Below are positions 18,032-26,118 of a stretch of DNA of 64,000 bases, piece after piece (position 1 is the first letter of the stretch; each line of letters opens with the position of its first letter). A program made the translations under genes and the position numbers. Source of the stretch: JBFJKD01 sp041600415. GTDB taxonomy: Bacteria; Pseudomonadota; Gammaproteobacteria; Pseudomonadales; Porticoccaceae. The notes below the pieces were generated by a model. That model was given only the letters and a program-made list of their open reading frames with translations, did no database searches and had not been told where the DNA came from. The stretch covers positions 1 to 64,000 of the forward strand of contig JBFIKF010000003.1 of the NCBI GenBank assembly GCA_041600415.1, given 5' to 3'.

Positions 18032-19528
18032 TCAAAAGAAGCCCAGCTTGTTCTTGTTGTAGGAAATCAGCACATTTTTTGTTTGACGGTAGTGTTCCAG
18101 CATCATGTGGTGATTTTCACGACCAAAACCAGAGTTTTTATACCCACCAAACGACGCGCCAGCTGGATATACGTGATAGCAGTTCACCCATACCCGTCCA
18201 GCCTGAAGGCCCCTGGTGAATTTCTGTACCTGGTGCATATCCCGCGACCAGATTGCCGAACCAAGACCGTACAACGTGTCGTTGGCAATCGCCAAGGCTT
18301 CATCCTCGTCCTTAAACGTGGTCACCGCGAGCACCGGCCCAAAAATCTCTTCCTGGAATACCCGCATTTTGTTGTGGCCCTTGAAAACCGTAGGCTGTAC
18401 ATAAAAGCCGTTCGGATACTGGTCGTTTTTGTGGGCCGCGCCGCCACACAGAACCTCGGCCCCTTCCTGCTTGCCGATGTCGATATAGCTCATGATTTTT
18501 TCGAACTGGTCGTTGGAGGCCTGGGCACCCATCATGGTGCTCAGTTCGTAGGGGTCGCCCATTTTAATAGCGGCAATGCGCTCCAGGCAGCGCGCCATAA
18601 ATTTCTCGTAAATACTTTCCTGAATCAGCGCCCGAGAGGGAGCGGTACACACTTGCCCCTGATTGAGTGCGAACAGTACCAGCCCTTCGATGGCTTTATC
18701 AAAAAATTCATCGTCGGCATCCATGACGCTTTCCATAAAGATATTCGGCGATTTACCACCCAGCTCCAGAGATACCGGAATCAGATTCTCTGCGGCGTAC
18801 TGCATAATCAGGCGACCAGTGGTGGTTTCACCGGTGAATGCCATTTTTTTCACATCCGGATGAGTCGCCAGGGGTTTGCCTGCTTCGGGTCCGAAACCGT
18901 TGACAATATTAACCACACCGGGAGGTAGAATATCACCCAGCACCTCCATTAAAATCAGGACCGATACGGGAGTTTGTTCCGCTGGCTTCACAACAATACA
19001 GTTGCCGGCTGCAATAGCAGGAGCTATTTTCCAGGCTGCCATTAGCAGCGGAAAATTCCACGGAATAATCGCACCCACCACACCGTAGGGTTCGTGTACC
19101 TCCATGGATACGGTATCGTCGTCAATATTGGTAACACTGCCCGCCTCGGTACGTATGCAGCCGGCAAAATAACGAAATTGATCGATGGCAATCGGCAAGT
19201 CGGCACCCAGAGTTTCGCGAATACCTTTACCGTTATCGCAGGTTTCCACGACTGCCAGCCGCTCAATATTAGCTTCCATACAATCGGCGATTTTGAACAG
19301 CACCATACTGCGCTCGGCGGCAGAAGTTTTGCCCCAGGCAGGGGCAGCTTGCCACGCGGCCTCGACGGCCAGATCGATATCCTTGGACGTGGAGCGGGGA
19401 ATACGTGTGACCAACGCGTTATCAATCGGCGAGGTATCTTCGAAATATTTACCATCCACTGGCGCAACCCATTTGCCGCCAATGTAATTTTCGTATTTGT
19501 CCTGAAAGGTCGGTCTTTGATAACCCAT
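18032..19528 (-). CDS. NAD-dependent aldehyde dehydrogenase (acetaldehyde type)
   Basis: 498 aa. It has the ALDH pattern: GAIIPWNFPLLMAAWKIAPA, then VVKPAEQTP, LELGGKSPNIF (general base Glu) and GQVCTAPSRALIQ (nucleophile Cys). The FNQGQ/LNQGQ-VC context and a partner DUF779 gene fit the AcoD/ExaC group, which oxidises acetaldehyde and related short aldehydes with NAD+. A 17-bp near-palindrome lies upstream at 19563-19579. Confidence 0.92.
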   Translation of the reverse strand: MGYQRPTFQDKYENYIGGKWVAPVDGKYFEDTSPIDNALVTRIPRSTSKDIDLAVEAAWQAAPAWGKTSAAERSMVLFKIADCMEANIERLAVVETCDNGKGIRETLGADLPIAIDQFRYFAGCIRTEAGSVTNIDDDTVSMEVHEPYGVVGAIIPWNFPLLMAAWKIAPAIAAGNCIVVKPAEQTPVSVLILMEVLGDILPPGVVNIVNGFGPEAGKPLATHPDVKKMAFTGETTTGRLIMQYAAENLIPVSLELGGKSPNIFMESVMDADDEFFDKAIEGLVLFALNQGQVCTAPSRALIQESIYEKFMARCLERIAAIKMGDPYELSTMMGAQASNDQFEKIMSYIDIGKQEGAEVLCGGAAHKNDQYPNGFYVQPTVFKGHNKMRVFQEEIFGPVLAVTTFKDEDEALAIANDTLYGLGSAIWSRDMHQVQKFTRGLQAGRVWVNCYHVYPAGASFGGYKNSGFGRENHHMMLEHYRQTKNVLISYNKNKLGFF

Positions 19529-19838
19529 TGTGGTAGTCCCCTGATCTGTAATAAATATAAATCGCCGGAAATTCTGGCGTTAATGAGTGTCGATGCTGTG
19601 CGTCCGAGTAAAGAATATGGATGACGGTCAATCCAGGAAGCCAGCGGATTATGCTACCGCGACTCTACAAGCGCAAGCGGACTACGGGCAACCAAACGGC
19701 TGGCGCTCGATGTACCGATCAGTCTTTAATGTTACCAGCAGGTTGGGGTTGATATGACGCTTGTTGGACGACTTGCGCCATCACAACAACAGTACCGTGC
19801 GAAGGGAAGGCCGAAGAATGACAGTAGAATTCGTGGCG
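19529..19838. other. Intergenic region upstream of the aldehyde dehydrogenase
   Basis: 310 bases holding the presumed dehydrogenase promoter. The near-palindrome cgccggaaattctggcg at 19563-19579 lies about 35-50 bases from the start codon and could be an operator. No gene or RNA structure was seen in the remainder. Confidence 0.4.
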
Positions 19839-20243
19839 TTAACTGATATGAATAATCAGGTTCCGTTCCCCGGGGACCGTGCGATGTTCCCACAAATAAA
19901 TGCCCTGCCAGGTGCCCAGCGCCAGGGTTTTATCCAGTATGGGGATAGACAGGCTGGTGGCGGTAAGTGCGCATTTGATATGGGCTGGCATGTCTTCCGG
20001 CCCTTCCAGATTGTGGGTATATAACGAATCCTGTTCCGGAACAAGGCGATCGAGCCACCTTTCAAGGTCGACCCGTGCGGACGAGTCGTAACCTTCCTGG
20101 ATCAACAAGCTAGCGGAAGTATGCTGTATAAACAGTGTGCATAGCCCTTCTTTAATAGCACGTCCTTCTACGATGGCTAACACGTACGCCGTTATGTTGT
20201 GTAAGCCCTTGCGATTGACCGGGATAGATACTTTGGTAATCAA
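19839..20243 (-). CDS. yjbQ: YjbQ family protein (UPF0047)
   Basis: 134 aa covering the whole UPF0047 fold, with FIQHTSASLLIQEGYD, then GPEDMPAHIKCALTATSLSIPI and GTWQGIYLWEHR. The conserved His/Asp/Glu residues of the family are present. E. coli YjbQ shows weak secondary thiamine-phosphate synthase activity; the true role is unsettled. Confidence 0.9.
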   Translation of the reverse strand: MITKVSIPVNRKGLHNITAYVLAIVEGRAIKEGLCTLFIQHTSASLLIQEGYDSSARVDLERWLDRLVPEQDSLYTHNLEGPEDMPAHIKCALTATSLSIPILDKTLALGTWQGIYLWEHRTVPGERNLIIHIS

Positions 20244-20343
20244 TTTTTATTATCCTTAATGTATTTATACGGATCGCAGCACAGGTTTCTTGCACAACAG
20301 CGGCGTATACTAGCAGATCATCAACTGTAGCCAAACACCCTCC

Positions 20344-21435
20344 GTGCATGCCATCGACCCCACCAATTACGCACAACAACTGCAGGACAAATTGGGCGAT
20401 CTGAAAACGCAGTTGCAGGGCATTAACATGCCGAATGTGGCGGTGTTTGCATCTGCACCACTGCATTTTCGTATGCGTGCAGAGTTTAAAGCCTGGCACC
20501 AGGACGACACCGTACGCTACGCCATGTATCGCCCTGGGCAGCGCAGCCAACCCTATGTGATCGACGAATTTCTTATCGGGTCGCCGCGCCTCTGCGCACT
20601 GATGCCACAACTACTCACGCAGCTGAATGCCGAGCCGATTCTGAGAGAGCGACTATTTTCCATAGAATTTCTCACCACCCATAGCGGTGAGGCGCTGGTG
20701 ACGCTGATTTACCATCGCCCCCTGGATAGCGCCTGGGAAGCCAGTGCTCAGCAGTTAGGCACCCTGCTGCAAGCGGATATCGTGGGTCGTAGCCGTAAAC
20801 AGAAAGTAGTTATTGGGCGAGATTTTGTGGTTGAAGAATTAACCGTGGCTGGCAGGTCTTATCAATTTCAACAAATTGAAAGTGGTTTTACGCAACCCAA
20901 TGCCGGGGTGAATCAGAAGATGCTGGCATGGGCGTTGGCGCAAAGCGCGTCACTCGGCGGTGATTTACTGGAACTGTACTGTGGCAACGGCAATTTTACC
21001 GTAGTACTTGCACAAAATTTCAGGCGGGTTCTGGCAACCGAAATTGCTACCGTCTCGGTAAATGCTGCGCGCTATAATCTGTCGATGAACGCTGTAGAGA
21101 ACACCAGCGTCGTGCGCATGGCCAGCGCTGAAATTGCCGCCGCATTGAATGGGGAGCGACTATTTCGCCGCCTGCAAGATATCGATTTACCCAGCTATTC
21201 ATTTTCCACAGTTTTTGTCGACCCACCCAGAGCCGGGCTGGATGGAGAAACTGTGGAGCTGGTACGTCAATTCGATAATATTTTGTATATTTCCTGCAAT
21301 CCGGACACGCTTAAAAATAACCTATCGGCGTTGGCGAGGACCCATGGGGTTGTCAGCTTTGCCGTTTTCGATCAATTCCCCTACACACCGCATCTGGAAT
21401 GTGGCGCATTATTGCGGCGCATAGACAATAAATAA
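20344..21435 (+). CDS. trmA: tRNA (uracil-5-)-methyltransferase TrmA
   Basis: 363 aa from a GTG, close to E. coli TrmA (366 aa). SAM-binding motif LYCGNGNFTVVLA, FVDPPRAGLD, and nucleophile Cys in YISCNPDTLKNNL; FTQPNAGVNQKML is the usual FxQ motif. It forms m5U54 in the T loop of tRNA. An ATG four bases downstream is out of frame, so GTG is the best start. Confidence 0.94.
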   Translation: MHAIDPTNYAQQLQDKLGDLKTQLQGINMPNVAVFASAPLHFRMRAEFKAWHQDDTVRYAMYRPGQRSQPYVIDEFLIGSPRLCALMPQLLTQLNAEPILRERLFSIEFLTTHSGEALVTLIYHRPLDSAWEASAQQLGTLLQADIVGRSRKQKVVIGRDFVVEELTVAGRSYQFQQIESGFTQPNAGVNQKMLAWALAQSASLGGDLLELYCGNGNFTVVLAQNFRRVLATEIATVSVNAARYNLSMNAVENTSVVRMASAEIAAALNGERLFRRLQDIDLPSYSFSTVFVDPPRAGLDGETVELVRQFDNILYISCNPDTLKNNLSALARTHGVVSFAVFDQFPYTPHLECGALLRRIDNK

Positions 21436-21462
21436 ATGCAGCATTTTTTATTAGGGTGCCGG

Positions 21463-21906
21463 TTAATTATTCAGCAGTTGGTGACAGGCTGCGATCACAA
21501 AATCTCGATAATTCCCTTCGATGCGCAAGCGTTCCAGCGTGTAACGCTTTTTATCCGCTGCAGACAGGGCCTGCCAACGATCCAGTATGGGAATATGTGC
21601 CGTCGCCTCTGCCACTTGCGTAAACACTCGGCGCTGCTGACTAAAGCGATGACCCTCGTGCAGCTGTTGCATCAGGTGGTCAATACGCATGCAGGCTTCC
21701 GTGACCGTCAACTCATCGGCCACGGTCGCCCGCGCCAGGAGTTCAATACTCCTGTGCGCACGCTCGGAGCGTGCGCTGGCGTCCTGCTGTCGTAATTCAG
21801 CAGCCCGCCGTTGAGACACCGCAAGCGCCCGCAACTTGCGCCGCAAATGGAGCGCATAGCCAGCAAGAACAATAACGATCAGTGCCGCAACAATCCAGTA
21901 ATACAT
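21463..21906 (-). CDS. DUF2489 membrane-anchored protein
   Basis: 147 aa from the ATG at 21906 (MYYWIVAALIVIVLAGYAL), an N-terminal membrane anchor. A cytoplasmic helical domain follows with ELTVTEACMRIDHLM and the family end NYRDFVIAACHQLL. Function unknown. The open frame extends 25 codons upstream, but those residues overlap the AEC transporter gene and lack family character. Confidence 0.85.
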   Translation of the reverse strand: MYYWIVAALIVIVLAGYALHLRRKLRALAVSQRRAAELRQQDASARSERAHRSIELLARATVADELTVTEACMRIDHLMQQLHEGHRFSQQRRVFTQVAEATAHIPILDRWQALSAADKKRYTLERLRIEGNYRDFVIAACHQLLNN

Positions 21907-21952
21907 CGCTGCTCCCAAAAGCAGAAAACATAATCGCCCAGCCTTTCTCCGT

Positions 21953-22906
21953 CTAAATAAGCTGGGCGGAGCGCAGGCCAATTAGCCCCACCACGATCAC
22001 CACAAACGATACCAGGCCACTCAACAAAACCGTATTGGCAGCCATGCGCGTATTGCCGCCAAACAATTGCACGAATACCACACTAATAGTAGCGGTCGGC
22101 GCGGACAGCAACAGAAATAATATGCCAAGCTCCATCTGCCGCAATCCCAGATAATAGCCGATGGGCACGCCTACCAATGGCGTCAACAGGGACTTGAAAC
22201 AACAGGCTGCCCAGGCACCTGCGGAGGGATTGCGCAACTGCCCAAAATCCAGCGCCGCTCCCACGTTAATCAAAATTAAGGGTACCGTCAGTTGCCCGAG
22301 TAAATTTCCAGTCGCCACCACCAGGGTGGGGATGGGTATTTCCAGTAACCCAACCCCCGCGCCAAATACCACACTGATAATAATCGGGTTTCTAATAATG
22401 TCGTGCCAGTAGTTACCCGCGCCATGGTCCGTTACTTGAGCGTAATATTTAAGGACGCCAACGGAAAACACATTATTAAAAATAATAAACAACCCGATCA
22501 ACAGCGATGCCAGTGCTATCCCTTCAATGCCGTAGATACTTTGCGACAGGGCCAGACCCGACACCAAAATATTACCGCGCACCGCACCCTGCAGAAAAAC
22601 ACCGCGATCTTGCCTGGCCTTTACCATAAACGGCGCAATCATGTAGGCCAGCAACGCCATGGCCAACACAATACCTAACGAGACAAAGATAAATCGGGAA
22701 ATTACGCCGGAACTGAGATCGGCGCCCGCCAACGACAAAAATAACATTATCGGGGCAGCGTAATTAAAAATAATATGGGCGCTATCTTTAAGAAACTCGT
22801 CGCTCAAAATAGCGCGCCTACGCAAGTAGGCACCCAGCACTGTCACCGCGTAAATCGGCGCAATGGTACTGACCGCAAACGCCACCACTTCAAGATTAGT
22901 CGCCAC
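21953..22906 (-). CDS. AEC family transporter (auxin efflux carrier-like permease)
   Basis: 317 aa, strongly hydrophobic, about ten membrane helices, beginning with APIYAVTVLGAYLRRRAIL. The halves resemble each other as in AEC/bile-acid-type transporters, with NxGAALD near the middle of the second half. Bacterial members such as MdcF move small carboxylates; the substrate here is not evident. Its stop lies 46 bases before the DUF2489 start. Confidence 0.85.
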   Translation of the reverse strand: MATNLEVVAFAVSTIAPIYAVTVLGAYLRRRAILSDEFLKDSAHIIFNYAAPIMLFLSLAGADLSSGVISRFIFVSLGIVLAMALLAYMIAPFMVKARQDRGVFLQGAVRGNILVSGLALSQSIYGIEGIALASLLIGLFIIFNNVFSVGVLKYYAQVTDHGAGNYWHDIIRNPIIISVVFGAGVGLLEIPIPTLVVATGNLLGQLTVPLILINVGAALDFGQLRNPSAGAWAACCFKSLLTPLVGVPIGYYLGLRQMELGILFLLLSAPTATISVVFVQLFGGNTRMAANTVLLSGLVSFVVIVVGLIGLRSAQLI

Positions 22907-22948
22907 GCTCAGCCCGTAGTGCCGTCAGTGTGGGTCGCTCGGGATGAA

Positions 22949-24301
22949 CTACTCAGCACTCGGATTATCCGGAGGAAATTGAGCCAGCTGTGCATTCTCA
23001 TCCTCCACCTGCCCCTCCTCGCGCAATGTCGCTGGTATTTCGCGCTTGACTGGCGCGCCGAGAGTTTTTAGATCGTCCATTCTTTTGACCAAATTGCCCT
23101 TGCCCCTCGATAGACGGTTGCGGGTCAGAGTCCAGGCTTCCTGGGATTTATCCAGATGTTTGCCAATTTCTTCCAGCGCCTGCACCACTAACACAAATTG
23201 ATCGTATAGCGCTCCGGCCTGGGCGGCGATTTTTTCCGCATTGCGATTTTGATCGGCGTAGCGCCAGATATTATTTATGGTGCGCAAGGTCGCCATCAAC
23301 GTACTCGGACTGACCAGAATAATGCCGCGATCATAGGCATCCCTGAATAAAGTCTGATCGCGCTCGATAGCAACCATAAACGCCGCTTCGATGGGCACGA
23401 ATATCAGAACAAAATCCAGGGTATTGATTCCCTCGAGTTGTTCGTACGCCTTGCGGCTCAGCCCTGTGACATGGTTGCGGATCGACAGTACATGTTGATT
23501 GAGATGACGCGCCCTGGCATCGTCGTCATCGCTGCGGCAATAGCGCTCGTAATCGGTCAACGACACCTTGGCATCGATAACGATATCCCGTTTGTCCGGT
23601 AACCGCAGAATGACATCCGGACTGCGTCGCCGGCCATCGTCATCCTTGAGGGACACCTGGGTTTCATATTCCCGGCCTTTACGTAGACCCGATTCCTCGA
23701 GCAGCCGTTCCAGCACCACCTCGCCCCAGTTACCCTGCACCTTGCTGTCGCCCTTTAGCGCCGTGGCCAGCATGACAGCATCGTCGCCAATGCGCTGCGC
23801 CTGTTTTTGCAACTCGCTTATCTGGCCAATTAAGCGGTTGCGCTCGGCGCTTTCCTTGTGCTGACTGTCGTCGATTTTTTTACGAAACTCGCTCAATTCG
23901 CGCCGTAACGGGTCCACCGTACTGTCCATTACCTGCTTGCTACTGCGATTGAAGATCGCCTGTTTATCCTCAAAAATCCGGTTGGCAATATTTTCGAATT
24001 CGCGACCAAGGGTGTTTCTGGCGTCAGTCAGTAACGCCAGTTGCTCCTGGTACCGCTGCTGTTCACTGGCAAGGCGTGCGGTCAGGCCCGCATTCTCTGT
24101 ACTCAGTGCGGCATTGCGTTCGAGTACGCTGGCCAATTGCGCTTCGAGTGCGGCGTTACGCTCCCGCAAATGTTCCCCGGTGGTCTGGGAGCGCGTGTGG
24201 CGCCCGTGCATCAGGCTCAGCCCAACAGCCAGCCCAATGCCTGCGCCGATCATCACAGTGGAAATCAGTTGCCAATCGAAAGGAAATGTCATGGGCTGCA
24301 T
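22949..24301 (-). CDS. rmuC: RmuC-family DNA recombination protein
   Basis: 450 aa. An N-terminal membrane helix (residues about 13-30) precedes a coiled coil of about 100 residues (ERNAALEAQLASVLERNAAL). The RmuC nuclease-like domain follows with WGEVVLERLLEESGL, then DKRDIVIDAKVSLTDYERY and FVPIEAAFMVAI. RmuC restrains inversion between short inverted repeats in E. coli. It is divergent from murI. Confidence 0.94.
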   Translation of the reverse strand: MQPMTFPFDWQLISTVMIGAGIGLAVGLSLMHGRHTRSQTTGEHLRERNAALEAQLASVLERNAALSTENAGLTARLASEQQRYQEQLALLTDARNTLGREFENIANRIFEDKQAIFNRSSKQVMDSTVDPLRRELSEFRKKIDDSQHKESAERNRLIGQISELQKQAQRIGDDAVMLATALKGDSKVQGNWGEVVLERLLEESGLRKGREYETQVSLKDDDGRRRSPDVILRLPDKRDIVIDAKVSLTDYERYCRSDDDDARARHLNQHVLSIRNHVTGLSRKAYEQLEGINTLDFVLIFVPIEAAFMVAIERDQTLFRDAYDRGIILVSPSTLMATLRTINNIWRYADQNRNAEKIAAQAGALYDQFVLVVQALEEIGKHLDKSQEAWTLTRNRLSRGKGNLVKRMDDLKTLGAPVKREIPATLREEGQVEDENAQLAQFPPDNPSAE

Positions 24302-24363
24302 TTTAGCAGTATGGGTAGCGCCATTGGTGTAAAATTGTCACGGAATATTCGTACTGGCTATCC

Positions 24364-25209
24364 ATGGCATTCTTAGCAAAAATTCTTGTTTTTGATTCTG
24401 GCGTCGGCGGACTAAGCGTGTTGCACACGTTGCGCCAACGTTTACCCGAGTGCCGCTATGTGTACGCCTGTGACAACGCGGCCTTTCCCTACGGTACCAA
24501 GGATGAGGCTACCCTGATAGAACGGGTGGACCAGGTGCTCCACGCCCTGATCAGACAGGAGGCCCCAGATATTGTGGTGGTTGCCTGCAACACCGCCAGC
24601 ACCCTGGCGTTGCCCCGTATTCGCGCGCACTTCAGGGATCCGGTGGTTGGCGTCGTTCCCGCCATCAAACCGGCGGCCGCATTATCCAAAACCCGGGTTT
24701 TTGGCCTGCTGGGCACGCCGGGCACCGTGCAGCGGCCTTATACGCAACAGCTGATCGACGAATTTGCCAGCGACTGTGCAATTGTACGGGTCGGCAGCAG
24801 CGAGCTGGTGCAGCTCGCCGAAGCCGCTCTGCGCGGGCACCCCCCCCGGCCCGCTCAGCTAAGGGATATTCTCGCGCCTTTCTTTGCTCACTCATCGCTG
24901 GATTGTATTGTGCTCGCCTGCACGCACTTCCCGTTACTGAAGAAGGAATTAACTGCCGCCTGCCCGCGCCCCATTACCTGGATTGATTCCGGGGAGGCTA
25001 TTGCCCGACGGGTCGCCTCCCTGTTGCCAACGGACGGCACTGTTGCACACCACGACATCTGTCCATCCAGCAATATCCCACGCGACACCAGCCAAACGCC
25101 GCAGCCACAACAAAAAGCGTTATTCACCGCGCAAACCGCTGATCTCGAGTTATTAAAACCTGCACTGCTAAAATTTGGTTGCAGCCAGCTGGCGTTTATA
25201 CAGGTGTAA
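24364..25209 (+). CDS. murI: Glutamate racemase
   Basis: 281 aa. VFDSGVGGLSVL at the N-terminus, catalytic cysteines in VACNTASTLAL and LACTHFPLL. It converts L- to D-glutamate for peptidoglycan. A TAAAAT hexamer about 30 bases upstream could be its -10. It converges with the Nudix gene, with 11 bases between stops. Confidence 0.95.
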   Translation: MAFLAKILVFDSGVGGLSVLHTLRQRLPECRYVYACDNAAFPYGTKDEATLIERVDQVLHALIRQEAPDIVVVACNTASTLALPRIRAHFRDPVVGVVPAIKPAAALSKTRVFGLLGTPGTVQRPYTQQLIDEFASDCAIVRVGSSELVQLAEAALRGHPPRPAQLRDILAPFFAHSSLDCIVLACTHFPLLKKELTAACPRPITWIDSGEAIARRVASLLPTDGTVAHHDICPSSNIPRDTSQTPQPQQKALFTAQTADLELLKPALLKFGCSQLAFIQV

Positions 25210-25220
25210 ACTTCCGCGGC

Positions 25221-26003
25221 CTACTCATCCACGGACGATTTCGCGACGCGACGAATATCGCCAATGCCCGCCCGCGCCGGAATACTTAGATACTTGCGAC
25301 CATTTTCAGTGACGTAACGCTGGGCAACCAGTCCCTCTGGATAATTCTCAAAATCGGCAACAGCCTCCTCGACGCAAACGTAACTACTTAGACGGCGACA
25401 ATTCATTTCGGTAGGTACCATCACAAAGTATTCACCAGTCGTTGCGTATTCGACGATCTGCTGTGGCGACCGCCAGAAAGACTCCACCAATTCACTGCCG
25501 TCGTGTACACCGTCCTGCCCTTGCGGCGCGGGGGCAATGAAAAAGCGGGTTGAAAACCGCTTGCTTCGTTCCGCCGGTGTCACCCAGTGTGCGAAATACG
25601 TTAGCGCATCGGGCACCGCCTGCAAACCGTGCTGCCGCAGCAGGCGCGAAAACAGATTTTCGTTGCGGGCCACCGCCTCGCGATGTTTGCGCACGGCTGC
25701 CAACCGTTCCGCGTCCGGCCAGGCTCCATCCGCCGTCTGCGCGAACAAAATACCGGTTTCCTCAAAGGTCTCGCGGATGGCCGTAACCCGCAGAGCCCCC
25801 AACTCGTCCATCGCGCCGTCGCCATCACCTGATTCCAGCGCCCCACCTGGAAAAACGAGCGCGCCACTGGCAAAAGTAGTCGCTCGATTGCGCACGGCAA
25901 CAAAAATTTCCATACCCGCCTGTGTCGCTCCCACAAATTTGTTGCGGGCAATAACCAGGCTCGCGGATGCTCTTGGCAGTACGGGTGCTACATTATTTGC
26001 CAT
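25221..26003 (-). CDS. NUDT19-like Nudix hydrolase
   Basis: 260 aa. The Nudix motif is split by an insertion: FPGGALESGDGD, then RVTAIRETFEETGILF, as in NUDT19-type CoA diphosphatases. FAHWVTPAERSKRFSTRFF is the second family signature. Likely cleaves CoA or acyl-CoA diphosphate bonds, by homology only. A second member of the same subfamily is encoded at 60886-61701. Confidence 0.85.
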   Translation of the reverse strand: MANNVAPVLPRASASLVIARNKFVGATQAGMEIFVAVRNRATTFASGALVFPGGALESGDGDGAMDELGALRVTAIRETFEETGILFAQTADGAWPDAERLAAVRKHREAVARNENLFSRLLRQHGLQAVPDALTYFAHWVTPAERSKRFSTRFFIAPAPQGQDGVHDGSELVESFWRSPQQIVEYATTGEYFVMVPTEMNCRRLSSYVCVEEAVADFENYPEGLVAQRYVTENGRKYLSIPARAGIGDIRRVAKSSVDE

Positions 26004-26118
26004 GTATTACTCGCTGCATGATAAATATCTATAAATGATTGGGTGCCCCGCGCCCTTTGTGCCATTATTAACTCGCATAAAAATCAAGTCCATTGCCAAC
26101 TGCCACCCCGACGCCATT

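Noticed and set aside
18083..18928. 281-codon plus-strand frame opposite the aldehyde dehydrogenase
   Set aside because: Antisense shadow; the dehydrogenase on the other strand has all its catalytic motifs.
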